A DNA stretch of 33,377 nt from DAONLM01 sp035406685. Lineage in GTDB: Bacteria; Spirochaetota; GWE2-31-10; MWDO01. The notes beneath the pieces are model-generated. The model made no database searches. It had not been told where the DNA came from and saw only the letters and a program-made list of their open reading frames with translations. The first letter of the stretch is position 1. Every line of letters begins with the position of its first letter. Where the stretch lies: assembly GCA_035406685.1 (NCBI GenBank), contig DAONLM010000008.1, positions 1-33,377 of the forward strand, given 5' to 3'. The position numbers and the translations under genes are program-made. Positions 6,917-14,753 of this stretch are shown piece after piece.

Positions 6917-8365
6917 TTATTGAATAAACTTATCAAATTTTTCAACGATTCTGGAAGCAAGCCCAATATAATCAAATGGCTTTAAAGATAACAATCTATT
7001 TTTTGTCTCATTATCTATATTTAAATTTTTTATAAGATTGTGAAAATCATCTAATGCAATCTTTTTACCTCTCGTAATCTCTTTTAATAATTCATAAGGT
7101 TTATCAAAACCTATTTTTCTTAAAACATTCTGATATGCCTCTGCTAATATTTCTGGAGTATTATTTAATTCTTCTAAAATTTTTTTCTGATCTACTTCAA
7201 TCTTACTTAAGCCCTTAATAATGGACTTATAAGCCAAAAAAGAATAAGCAAAAGCAGCACCAATATTTCTTAAAACAGTGCTATCACTCAAATCCCTCTG
7301 CAATCTTGAAATCATTAATTTACTTGAAAAAAAGTTAAATAAAGAATTTGCCACTCCTAAATTACCTTCGGCATTTTCAAAATCTATTGGATTTACCTTA
7401 TGGGGCATCGCAGAAGAACCGATCTCTCCTTTTATTGCTTTTTGTTTCAACCATCCATCAGAAATGTATCTCCAGATATCCATACAAAAATCTATTAAAA
7501 TCGTATTAATTCTTTTGAAAGAATCAAATATCCTACAATAAGAATCGTGAGGTTCTATCTGAGTAGTTACCAAATTAAAATCAACTTTTAAAGGTAATTT
7601 TGAATAGTGTTCATTCTGAATAGTCTTTTTTTCTTTTTCAAAAGAGAATATAAAATCTTTGCTGAATTCTATCCAGTCAATCTCTGGATAACAGATATTA
7701 TGGGCATTAAAATTTCCGGTAGCACCATTTAACTTTAAAAGAATTGTTTGATTGTATAAATTCAAAAATTCGTCTTTCAATCTCTTAACAAAAACCAACA
7801 TCTCTTTTCCAAAAGTAGTTGGAGAAGCTGGCTGCCCATGAGTTCTTGCTAACATCGGAAGATCTTTATATTTAATACTAATTTCATAAATTTTAGCATA
7901 ACAATCTATAAGTAAAGGGAAAATTTTTTCATTGATAGAATCTCTAATAATTAAACCATAAGCAATATTGTTTATATCTTCACTTGTCAAAGCAAAATGT
8001 ACAAATTCTTTTATATCCTTCAAAGAACTCTCATCTAATTTCAATTTTATAAAATATTCTACTGCCTTAACATCATGATTTGTTGCGGGTATCTCTTTAT
8101 ATCCCTTTGTCTCAATCTCTTTTATTATTCTACAATCTTCATCAGAAATCTTATGCAAGTTTTCTAAAATCTCTTTTTCCTTGTCTGTTATTTTTCTTAT
8201 ATTTAATTCTCTTGTCTCAATTAATTTTATTAAATATTGAGTCTCTACATAAATTCTATAAGAAAAAAGAGATTTTTCTGAAAAAAAATCTTTTAACTCT
8301 TTTGTCTTTTCATAATATCTACCATCAATAGGCGAAATTGCATTAATAAAAAAATCAATAGACAT
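6917..8365 (-). CDS. purB: adenylosuccinate lyase
   Basis: The enzyme catalyses two fumarate-releasing steps in purine synthesis: SAICAR to AICAR, and adenylosuccinate to AMP. The 482-residue sequence starts with the NAISPIDGRYYEKTKEL segment typical of the E. coli-type enzyme. It contains ARTHGQPASPTTFGKEM (catalytic histidine region) and the fumarase/lyase signature GSSAMPHKVNPIDFENAEGN (flexible loop with the catalytic serine). A GAGGG ribosome binding site precedes the ATG. It ends a minus-strand run with the lipoprotein, recR, ybaB and dnaX, and faces AMMECR1 tail to tail. Identification is secure. Confidence 0.97.
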   Translation of the reverse strand: MSIDFFINAISPIDGRYYEKTKELKDFFSEKSLFSYRIYVETQYLIKLIETRELNIRKITDKEKEILENLHKISDEDCRIIKEIETKGYKEIPATNHDVKAVEYFIKLKLDESSLKDIKEFVHFALTSEDINNIAYGLIIRDSINEKIFPLLIDCYAKIYEISIKYKDLPMLARTHGQPASPTTFGKEMLVFVKRLKDEFLNLYNQTILLKLNGATGNFNAHNICYPEIDWIEFSKDFIFSFEKEKKTIQNEHYSKLPLKVDFNLVTTQIEPHDSYCRIFDSFKRINTILIDFCMDIWRYISDGWLKQKAIKGEIGSSAMPHKVNPIDFENAEGNLGVANSLFNFFSSKLMISRLQRDLSDSTVLRNIGAAFAYSFLAYKSIIKGLSKIEVDQKKILEELNNTPEILAEAYQNVLRKIGFDKPYELLKEITRGKKIALDDFHNLIKNLNIDNETKNRLLSLKPFDYIGLASRIVEKFDKFIQ

Positions 8366-8377
8366 AAAAACCCTCTT

Positions 8378-8980
8378 TTATTTTTTTAACATTTCACATT
8401 TTAAAAGCCATTCTTCTTTATTAAAATTAAGTTTCTTTTCTTTTTTCTTTCTTTCTAAATATTCGTTAAAAGATTGAACATACTTTTTATTGCCTTTTAC
8501 AATAATATGAGTTTGAGCATAATATCTACCTAAATCATGAATATCTCCACAATAAACTTTATCCCCATTTATGTGTTCATTAGCAATCTTTTTAAAATCT
8601 TTTAATTTTTCCGGTCTTTTTTTCGCATCAAGATAAGCGTTTTCCAAAACGCTTTTTACCTCATCGGATCCCCATCTATAAAAATTAGAAATAGCCCACG
8701 CAAGATGCCATATACCAAATTCTGTATCTAAATTATCAATATAAGAAAAATATTGATCAGATATCCTTTGAGCCTGTTCTGGAGTTATAATCTGATCTCT
8801 TAATGCCCATAAAGTTAAAATAGAATCAAAACCCCCTTCTTTTAATTCGACTTCAGAAATACATAAAGTTTGATCAACATCCACATTCTCTAATAAAACT
8901 TTTGTTCTATCAAAATAAACATAAGGAAAACAATTAAAAAACAATAAAGAAAATACAAATAAAAAATATTTAATTTTCAT
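8378..8980 (-). CDS. unknown protein with signal peptide, probable lipoprotein
   Basis: I do not recognise this 200-residue protein. It starts with a hydrophobic stretch (residues 4-15) ending in LLFFNC, a loose lipobox of the sort spirochaetes tolerate, so Cys17 may be lipidated and the protein envelope-located. The rest is soluble and mostly helical. Two regions rich in tryptophan and tyrosine stand out (GIWHLAWAISNFYRWG and the CGDIHDLGRYYAQTH segment), and the C-terminus is lysine-rich. GAGGG precedes the ATG. It sits between recR and purB, 12 nt before purB, so it is co-transcribed with housekeeping genes without an obvious functional link. Confidence 0.75.
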   Translation of the reverse strand: MKIKYFLFVFSLLFFNCFPYVYFDRTKVLLENVDVDQTLCISEVELKEGGFDSILTLWALRDQIITPEQAQRISDQYFSYIDNLDTEFGIWHLAWAISNFYRWGSDEVKSVLENAYLDAKKRPEKLKDFKKIANEHINGDKVYCGDIHDLGRYYAQTHIIVKGNKKYVQSFNEYLERKKKEKKLNFNKEEWLLKCEMLKK

Positions 8981-9006
8981 AATTAATCCCTCTATTTTAC
9001 AAAAAA

Positions 9007-9594
9007 TTATTTTAAATAAAATTTTGATTGAATCGCTTTTCCTAATGTGAATTTATCTGCATACTCAAGAGATCCTCCCATTGGAATACCCATTGCTATT
9101 CTTGAAATTTTTAAATTGTATTTTTCTAAAATTTCTTTAATATATAAAAAAGTTGCCTCACCTTCTACTGTCGGATTTGTTGCGATTAATACTTCATTAA
9201 AATTGCCTTTTTCAATTCTTTCACATAATTCTTTTATCCTTAACTTCTCAGGACCTTTATCTTCGAGAGGATTTATAACTCCATTCAATATATGATATAA
9301 ACCATTAAAACTGTTAGTCTCTTCTATGGCAATTAGATCCTTCGGCTCTTCTACTATACACAATATACTTCTATCTCTATCTTCTGATGTGCATATATTA
9401 CATGGGTCCACTGTGGTATAATTACCACAAATAGAACAAAAAGATATCTTACTGATAGCAAGAGAAATGCCATCAACTAATTCTTTAGTATAATCTTTAT
9501 TATTTATCAAAAAATAGGATAATCTTAAAGCATTTTTCTTGCCAATACCGGGAAGTCTAGATAATAAATTTACCAAAGTTTCTATCTCATTCAT
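9007..9594 (-). CDS. recR: recombination mediator RecR
   Basis: RecR works with RecF and RecO to load RecA at DNA gaps. The 195-residue protein has the helix-hairpin-helix segment LLSRLPGIGKKNALRL (about 10-25), a four-cysteine zinc finger (CSICGNY then CNIC, about 56-71) and a Toprim domain. The Toprim domain starts at ILCIVEEPKDLIAIE and includes ATNPTVEGEAT and the GIPMGGSLEYAD tail. The length is typical. The start overlaps the ybaB stop by one base (TAATG), showing translational coupling. The ffs-dnaX-ybaB-recR order is a widely conserved arrangement, and recF is present at the other end of this window. Confidence 0.98.
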   Translation of the reverse strand: MNEIETLVNLLSRLPGIGKKNALRLSYFLINNKDYTKELVDGISLAISKISFCSICGNYTTVDPCNICTSEDRDRSILCIVEEPKDLIAIEETNSFNGLYHILNGVINPLEDKGPEKLRIKELCERIEKGNFNEVLIATNPTVEGEATFLYIKEILEKYNLKISRIAMGIPMGGSLEYADKFTLGKAIQSKFYLK

Positions 9595-9899
9595 TAAAAG
9601 AGTCCTGGAAAAAAATTATCAGCAATCTGTTTTTGTATTTCTTCTCTGATTTTTTCAACAGCACTATTATGAGCTGCTATAATTAAATCTTTAAACACAA
9701 TTAAATCCTGTTTTATTAACTCATTATTAACATCAAAATCAATAGAAACAATATTAAAATTTCCATCAACAGTTACCTTTACAAAACCAGCTCCAGCCTC
9801 TCCTGTGCACTGAATTTTTTTTAAAGAATCAAGAATATCCTTACCTTTAGTTTTAATCCCTTCTAAATTAAAATCTTTCAGAATATCAAAAATATTCAT
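9594..9899 (-). CDS. YbaB/EbfC family nucleoid-associated protein
   Basis: YbaB/EbfC proteins are small DNA-binding dimers found between dnaX and recR. I place the start at the ATG at 9899 (101 residues, beginning MNIFDILKDF). A strong GAAGGAGA lies 7 nt upstream, and the extra 17 residues of the longer open frame (to 9950) do not look like the family. The conserved core is visible as CTGEAGAGFVKVTVDGNFNIVSIDFD, followed by a helical C-terminus with LIIAAHNSAVEKI. The gene is coupled to recR by a one-base overlap and follows dnaX by 70 nt. The Borrelia homologue EbfC is a known DNA-binding regulator; that role here is inference. Confidence 0.93.
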   Translation of the reverse strand: MNIFDILKDFNLEGIKTKGKDILDSLKKIQCTGEAGAGFVKVTVDGNFNIVSIDFDVNNELIKQDLIVFKDLIIAAHNSAVEKIREEIQKQIADNFFPGLF

Positions 9900-9969
9900 T
9901 ACTGATTCTCCTTCATCTAAAAATATATTCAAAATTCTTATTTTTGTCAAAAAAATTACATCTTAAAGG

Positions 9970-11532
9970 CTACATAAATTCCTTACCATTAAATATCTCT
10001 TTAATTCTCGAAATATTAATCTCCTTTATTGTCGGCGATCTTTCTTTCTTTAATTCTGGCTTATAAAATGCTTCAAGAGTATATTTCTTACCGCCCAATA
10101 TTTTTTTACATTCATTTTCTAAAAATTCTCTATTTTTAACAAACACATCATAATAAATCTCTTTTGAAAAAAAGAGATTCATTTTGTTACTCTCTACTTC
10201 TTTTATCAAATCAATATTATTTAAAGATGCTAACAAATCAACATTAGCAGGAGAAATTCTATTTTTTAATTCTTTAATAATATCACTCTTTTCAACAGGA
10301 ATTATTATAGATTCTGATTGTTTATTAGAAATCTTATCTTCTTTTTTCTCATCTACTTGAAAAATAGGGGCCTTATCATTTAATTTTTTTTTTTCAAATA
10401 GAGTATTTTTTAAATTATTAATCTCTCTAAAGATCTGGGAAGGTCTTATAAATTCTCTAAATTTTAAAAGTTTTAATAAAGTTAATTCTATCTCTAATCT
10501 TATATCGACAGAATATCTGCTCTTCTCATAAGAAGAAAAAAGAACTTCAAGAATATTTTCAATATCTTCAACAGAAAAATATTCAACAAAAGAATTATAA
10601 ATATCAGTTTCTTCATAAAAAAGATTCGAATTGGATATATTTAATTTCTTTAAAAGTAATAGCCTAAAAAATTTAATTAATTCTATAATTACCTGTTCTG
10701 GAAAAACTCCATTTTCTATTATATTATTATACAAGCCCAAAAGAGAATAACTATTATTTTTTACAATAAAAGAAACAATTTCTGTTATCTTCTCATCGCC
10801 AACTAATCCTAATTTTTCCTGAATTTTTTCCATTGTAATATCGTTATCACAAAAGGCGATAACCTGATCAAGAAGAGTATAAGCATCTCTCATGGAACCT
10901 TTTCCTTCTCTTGCAATCCATTTAACGGCTTTATCCTCATATTTCACATTATACTTATCAAGAACTTTTTTTAATGAACTATAAATTATCTCTACTGGAA
11001 TTAATCTTAAATTAAACTGCTGACATCTTGATCTAATAGTAGAAGGAACCTTATTTATTTCTGTTGTTGCAAAGACAAAAACAACATTTGGAGGAGGCTC
11101 TTCTATTGTCTTTAAAAGAGCATTAAATGCCTGTTTTGAAAGCATATGAACCTCATCGATAATGTATACCTTATATTTTCCACTAATAGGAGGATATAAA
11201 ATTTCTTCCTGAATTACTCTAATATCGTTTATACTTGTATTTGAAGCTCCATCTATCTCGATTACATCACTATTATTACCAGCAGTAATTGTAACACATT
11301 GTGAACAGACATTACAAGGAGTAGGAGTAGGTCCTTTTTCACAATTTAATGCTTTTGCTATAATTCTTGCTGTAGAAGTCTTACCTACTCCTCGAGGACC
11401 ACTTAACAAATAAGCATTTGCTATTTTTTTATTTTGTATGGAATTTCTTAATGTTGAAGAGACAAATTCCTGACCAGCCAACTCATCAAAAGATTGAGGT
11501 CTAAATTTTGAAGCAGTTACCTCATAAGCCAT
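9970..11532 (-). CDS. dnaX: DNA polymerase III subunit tau (and possibly gamma by slippage)
   Basis: DnaX is the motor of the clamp loader that places the DnaN clamp on DNA. The 520-residue protein has Walker A GPRGVGKTST (about 45-54), a zinc module with CEKG...CNVCSQC (about 68-82), Walker B-type IIDEVHMLS, a sensor 1 region with FATTEINKVP, and SRC (arginine finger). Domain III ends around residue 375, and a variable C-terminal tau extension follows. An A11 tract at codons 380-383 (see separate entry) could give a roughly 385-residue gamma form. The start ATG lies 25 nt after the SRP RNA end with only a weak ribosome binding site. It is transcribed with the tRNA/SRP RNA cluster upstream and with ybaB and recR downstream. 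Confidence 0.98.
   Translation of the reverse strand: MAYEVTASKFRPQSFDELAGQEFVSSTLRNSIQNKKIANAYLLSGPRGVGKTSTARIIAKALNCEKGPTPTPCNVCSQCVTITAGNNSDVIEIDGASNTSINDIRVIQEEILYPPISGKYKVYIIDEVHMLSKQAFNALLKTIEEPPPNVVFVFATTEINKVPSTIRSRCQQFNLRLIPVEIIYSSLKKVLDKYNVKYEDKAVKWIAREGKGSMRDAYTLLDQVIAFCDNDITMEKIQEKLGLVGDEKITEIVSFIVKNNSYSLLGLYNNIIENGVFPEQVIIELIKFFRLLLLKKLNISNSNLFYEETDIYNSFVEYFSVEDIENILEVLFSSYEKSRYSVDIRLEIELTLLKLLKFREFIRPSQIFREINNLKNTLFEKKKLNDKAPIFQVDEKKEDKISNKQSESIIIPVEKSDIIKELKNRISPANVDLLASLNNIDLIKEVESNKMNLFFSKEIYYDVFVKNREFLENECKKILGGKKYTLEAFYKPELKKERSPTIKEINISRIKEIFNGKEFM
10384..10394 (-). other. A11 slippery tract in dnaX (possible gamma-producing site)
   Basis: On the coding strand, eleven A residues cover codons E380-K383. 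Losing one A gives a stop after 383 residues. Gaining one A, or a -1 ribosomal shift, gives a stop after 385 residues. This is at the boundary between the clamp-loader core and the tau-specific tail. Thermus dnaX makes gamma by transcriptional slippage at a similar A tract. No downstream stem-loop is obvious. Confidence 0.5.
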
Positions 11533-11556
11533 AAAAAAAATCCATTTATATAAAAT

Positions 11557-11674
<118 letters not shown>

Positions 11675-11681
11675 AAAATTT

Positions 11682-11768
11682 CGGAGAAAGAGGGATTCGA
11701 ACCCTCGGTACCCTTATGGGCACAACGGATTTCGAGTCCGTCCGATTCAACCACTCTCGCATCTCTCC
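11682..11768 (-). tRNA. tRNA-Ser(CGA)
   Basis: This is a full cloverleaf with acceptor GGAGAGA/TTTCTCC, anticodon stem ACGGA/TCCGT, loop CTCGAAA (anticodon CGA), a long serine-type variable arm and the T loop TTCGAAT. The discriminator is G. CCA is not encoded. Confidence 0.96.
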
Positions 11769-11783
11769 AAAAATCAAAAAATT

Positions 11784-11857
11784 CGAGTCTAAGAGGACTC
11801 GAACCTCTGACCTTTAGATCCGCAATCTAATGCTCTATCCACCTGAGCTATAGACTC
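11784..11857 (-). tRNA. tRNA-Arg(GCG)
   Basis: This 74-nt cloverleaf has acceptor GAGTCTA/TAGACTC, anticodon stem TTAGA/TCTAA with loop TTGCGGA, and T arm AGAGG/CCTCT. The D loop carries the A20 type of arginine tRNAs. The anticodon is GCG, not the usual bacterial ACG that becomes ICG through TadA. CCA is not encoded. Confidence 0.95.
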
Positions 11858-11864
11858 ATTTTTT

Positions 11865-11953
11865 CGGAAAGTGGGGGATTCGAACCCCCGGTACGCTTTT
11901 ACACGTACACACGATTTCCAATCGTGCTCCTTCAACCACTCAGACAACTTTCC
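11865..11953 (-). tRNA. tRNA-Ser(GGA)
   Basis: Acceptor GGAAAGT/ACTTTCC, anticodon stem CACGA/TCGTG, loop TTGGAAA (anticodon GGA), a long variable arm and discriminator G. CCA is not encoded. Confidence 0.96.
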
Positions 11954-11962
11954 AAAAAAAAT

Positions 11963-12049
11963 CGGAGAGGAAGGGATTCGAACCCTTGGAACAGTTACCC
12001 GTTCAACGCCTTAGCAGGGCGCCCGATTCGACCACTCTCGCACCTCTCC
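11963..12049 (-). tRNA. tRNA-Ser(GCT)
   Basis: Acceptor GGAGAGG/CCTCTCC, anticodon loop CTGCTAA (anticodon GCT), a long variable arm and discriminator G. CCA is not encoded. It reads AGC/AGT codons. Confidence 0.96.
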
Positions 12050-12057
12050 TAAAAAAT

Positions 12058-12142
12058 CGGAAAGAGAGGGATTCGAACCCCCGGAGGCTTGCACCTCAAC
12101 GGTTTTCAAGACCGCCGCTTTAAACCACTCAGCCATCTTTCC
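12058..12142 (-). tRNA. tRNA-Ser(TGA)
   Basis: Acceptor GGAAAGA/TCTTTCC, anticodon loop CTTGAAA (anticodon TGA), a long variable arm and discriminator G. CCA is not encoded. It is the first gene of the minus-strand tRNA/SRP RNA cluster. Confidence 0.96.
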
Positions 12143-12164
12143 TAAAATAAAAACTAATGCGATA

Positions 12165-12193
12165 AATATATAAATATTTTAATAAAATGTCAA
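12165..12193 (-). promoter_or_regulatory. promoter of the tRNA-SRP RNA-dnaX transcription unit
   Basis: The minus strand reads TTGACA (12188-12193), a 17-bp spacer and TATATT (12165-12170), about 20 bp before the first tRNA. No terminator is visible between the RNA genes and dnaX, so it may drive both. Confidence 0.75.
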
Positions 12194-12221
12194 GAAAAAA
12201 TAGATTTCTAAAAGTTAATTA

Positions 12222-12250
12222 TTTTCAAAAAAAGAAAAAAATGATATAAT
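12222..12250 (+). promoter_or_regulatory. promoter of the DUF6485/DUF362 genes
   Basis: TTTTCA (12222-12227), a 17-bp spacer of mostly A, and a perfect TATAAT (12245-12250), 32 bp before the ATG. The -35 matches 4 of 6. Confidence 0.55.
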
Positions 12251-12282
12251 TATAACAAATTTTAAAAATCAGGGAGAAAAAT

Positions 12283-12480
12283 ATGGAATGCAAAAAAGAA
12301 ATAAATTTAAAAAATTGTAACTGCACATATACACCATGTTCAAGAAAAGGTATCTGCTGTGAATGTCTTCTATATCATAGAAGAAATAATGAACTGCCAG
12401 CCTGCTATTTCTCAAAAGAAGCAGAAAGAACTTATGATAGAAGTATTAGAAATTTTTTAAAAGATAAAAAATTAATTTAA
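12283..12480 (+). CDS. DUF6485-type small cysteine-rich protein
   Basis: This 65-residue protein has seven cysteines, most in a tight pattern: CNCTYTPCSRKGICCECLLYH, then ELPACYF. This matches a family of short cysteine-rich proteins of unknown function (DUF6485) seen in anaerobes; the family name is from memory. The cysteines suggest binding of zinc or an iron-sulfur cluster, which is inference. GGGAG precedes the ATG. It is followed 28 nt later by the DUF362 ferredoxin-like gene, so the pair is probably co-transcribed. Confidence 0.85.
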   Translation: MECKKEINLKNCNCTYTPCSRKGICCECLLYHRRNNELPACYFSKEAERTYDRSIRNFLKDKKLI

Positions 12481-12508
12481 TAAATATTTTTTACAAGGAT
12501 AATAAAAA

Positions 12509-13639
12509 ATGCCAAAAGTTGCTGTTATAAAATGCGAAGAATATGATATTGATATGGTATATTCTGCAATAAAAAACGGGATAATTCTTTTAGGTGGTAT
12601 AGAAAAATTTGTCAAAAAAAATGAAAAAATTCTTTTAAAACCAAATCTAATTTCTGGCAAAGAACCAGAGAATGCAGTATGTACCCATCCAGCAATATTT
12701 GAAGCAGTCTTAAAAATACTTATTGAAAATAATATAAAAGTGACTTATGGAGATTCGCCAGGTTTTGACTCCCCAATAAGTGCAGCAAAAAAGTCTATGA
12801 TCTATGAAGTTGCTCAAAAATATGGTATAGAAATGTCTGACTTTGAAAATGGGGAAAATATAACTTTTTCAGAAGGACACTATTCAAAACAATTTTTTAT
12901 TGCAAAAGGGGTATTAAATGTAGATGGGATTATAAGCCTACCCAAAATGAAGGCTCATCAGTTAACAAGAATTACTGGTGCCATAAAAAATCAATTTGGT
13001 TGTGTGGCTGGACTTAACAAAGCCCTCTTTCATTTAAAAATTCCAAATTCAAATAATTTTTCAAAGATGCTGGTTGATCTAAATTTATATCTAAAACCAA
13101 GACTTTACATAATGGATGGCATTGTTGCAATGGAAGGAAATGGTCCTACTAGTGGAAATCCGGTTAAAATGAATACCATAATAATTTCTGATGATCCAGT
13201 AGCAGTGGATGCTGTTTTTTGCAAATTAATCAATCTTAATCCAGAATATGTATACACAAATGTTATTGGTAAAGAATATGGACTTGGGACATATGTTTTT
13301 GAGGAAATAGAAATAGTGGGCGATAATATCGAAAATCTTATAAATAAAAAATTTAATATACCAAGAAGTAAAACAAGTACTCTTTTTAATTTTTTAAATC
13401 CAATAAAAAATTATATAGTAAAAAAACCAAAAATATTAAATACAAAATGCTTAAAATGTGGAATATGTGTAAAAAGTTGCCCTGTTCCAGAAAAGGCAAT
13501 ATTTTTTAAAAACCCAAAAAAGCCACCTGTATACGATTATAAAAAATGTATAAGATGTTTCTGCTGTCAAGAAGTATGCCCTCATAAAGCAATATATGTT
13601 AAAACTCCATTACTTGGTAAAATATTAAAAATAGATTAA
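12509..13639 (+). CDS. DUF362 domain protein with two C-terminal 4Fe-4S clusters
   Basis: This 376-residue protein has an N-terminal DUF362 domain. Visible motifs are KILLKPNLISGKEPENAVCTHP near residue 45, YGDSPGF, SLPKMKAHQLTRITGAIKNQFG, and VAMEGNGPTSGNPV. The C-terminus holds a ferredoxin-like pair of 4Fe-4S motifs: CLKCGICVKSCP (about 313-324) and CIRCFCCQEVCP (about 349-360). Such proteins are predicted iron-sulfur flavoproteins or electron carriers in anaerobes, but no reaction is established. AAGGA lies upstream of the ATG. The gene follows the small cysteine-rich DUF6485 gene, which fits a redox or metal theme. Confidence 0.9.
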   Translation: MPKVAVIKCEEYDIDMVYSAIKNGIILLGGIEKFVKKNEKILLKPNLISGKEPENAVCTHPAIFEAVLKILIENNIKVTYGDSPGFDSPISAAKKSMIYEVAQKYGIEMSDFENGENITFSEGHYSKQFFIAKGVLNVDGIISLPKMKAHQLTRITGAIKNQFGCVAGLNKALFHLKIPNSNNFSKMLVDLNLYLKPRLYIMDGIVAMEGNGPTSGNPVKMNTIIISDDPVAVDAVFCKLINLNPEYVYTNVIGKEYGLGTYVFEEIEIVGDNIENLINKKFNIPRSKTSTLFNFLNPIKNYIVKKPKILNTKCLKCGICVKSCPVPEKAIFFKNPKKPPVYDYKKCIRCFCCQEVCPHKAIYVKTPLLGKILKID

Positions 13640-13685
13640 AATTTTAACAAGTACATACTAAGTTACAAAAATTCTATTATTTGCT

Positions 13686-13714
13686 TTGACAAATATAAAA
13701 AAATTAAGTATAAA
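13686..13714 (+). promoter_or_regulatory. promoter of the unknown protein/glmS/acyP/pflX-like operon
   Basis: TTGACA (13686-13691), a 17-bp spacer and TATAAA (13709-13714), 32 bp before the GTG start. Confidence 0.75.
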
Positions 13715-13746
13715 AAAACAAATTTATTAAATATGGGAGAACTAAA

Positions 13747-14742
13747 GTGGAAATCTTTATAAATGGGGAAAAAATTCCTTTTGAATTGGAAAAAGAAGAA
13801 AATGCATTAGACATTATAAATGCTATTGCAGATTATGCAAGTAAAGCAAATCCTCAACAATTTATTACTGCCATATATATAAATGAAATAGAACATTCCT
13901 ATGCTGATGAAAAAAAACTTAAAAATATACCAATAGAGAATATAAATAAATTAGAAATAGAGACAAAAGGAATATATGGCATTACTATGTTATCGATAAA
14001 TCAAATAGAAAAATTTACAGATATTTTATTGGATATAATAAATAGTGAAAAATGGGAATCCTCTTTCTCAAAAATATCTGAATCCCTAAAATGGATGAAT
14101 GATGGAATTATCCAGATAATAAATATATTTTCCAGTGAAAAAGAAAAATATCTTATAAATTTAGGCAAAGAATTTTATGATCATTACAATAAAATTTATA
14201 GTTTTTTTAAAAATATAAAGCCAGAGTCTTTTCCTCTAAAAACAGAAGAAAAAGAATATGCCTTAATAGAGATAAAAAACATTCAGAGTATTATAAGTGA
14301 TATAAAAAAATGGTTACAAGATACATACAAATTTTTTGATAGAGAACTTATTCTTGATAATATAAATTCTTTAATCAAATTAATTGATGAAATAGTGCCT
14401 AAAATATCAAATGTCCCAATTCTTTTTCAAACAGGCGAAGATCAAGAGGCAATGAATATAATAAAAATGTTAGCGAATATACTTGAAAATAGCATAGGAT
14501 TATTTGCAATTTTTAAAGAAGATTCAAAACTTCATCTTGATAAATATACAGTAAAAGAGGTCTCTTTTGAAATGTTTTTTAAAACTATGACAGAGCATTT
14601 AAAAGATCTAATGAATGCTATTGAAAATAATGATTCTATAATGATAGGAGATCTTTTAGAATATGAATTTATCCCAAATATTGAAGAGATAAAAAATATT
14701 TTTACAAAAATAAAAGAAGAAGCCTTTGAAAAGGCAAATTAA
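13747..14742 (+). CDS. unknown acidic helical protein
   Basis: I do not recognise this 331-residue protein. It starts at GTG with GGGAGA 6 nt upstream. The first 75 residues alternate short strands and a helix (MEIFINGEKIPFELEKEE...), like a small alpha/beta module. The rest is predicted almost fully helical, with repeated heptad-like stretches (IEKFTDILLDIINSE, IKSLIDEIVPKI-like segments, and MTEHLKDLMNAIENND near the end). There is no signal peptide or membrane segment, so it is probably cytoplasmic. It is the first gene of an operon, and glmS starts 11 nt after its stop. Nothing in the sequence explains the link to glucosamine synthesis. Confidence 0.8.
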   Translation: MEIFINGEKIPFELEKEENALDIINAIADYASKANPQQFITAIYINEIEHSYADEKKLKNIPIENINKLEIETKGIYGITMLSINQIEKFTDILLDIINSEKWESSFSKISESLKWMNDGIIQIINIFSSEKEKYLINLGKEFYDHYNKIYSFFKNIKPESFPLKTEEKEYALIEIKNIQSIISDIKKWLQDTYKFFDRELILDNINSLIKLIDEIVPKISNVPILFQTGEDQEAMNIIKMLANILENSIGLFAIFKEDSKLHLDKYTVKEVSFEMFFKTMTEHLKDLMNAIENNDSIMIGDLLEYEFIPNIEEIKNIFTKIKEEAFEKAN

Positions 14743-14753
14743 AAGGAAAAAAC

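Noticed and set aside
9412..9430. Palindrome TGTGGTATAATTACCACA-like in recR
   Set aside because: It is fully within conserved RecR zinc-finger codons and has no promoter near it.
11784..11857. tRNA-Arg read as a misannotated tRNA-Ala or pseudo-tRNA
   Set aside because: All stems pair fully, the length is standard and the D loop fits arginine. It is a normal tRNA with a GCG anticodon.
14743..14753. Possible glmS ribozyme upstream of glmS
   Set aside because: Only 11 nt separate glmS from the preceding gene, and no ribozyme core is seen.
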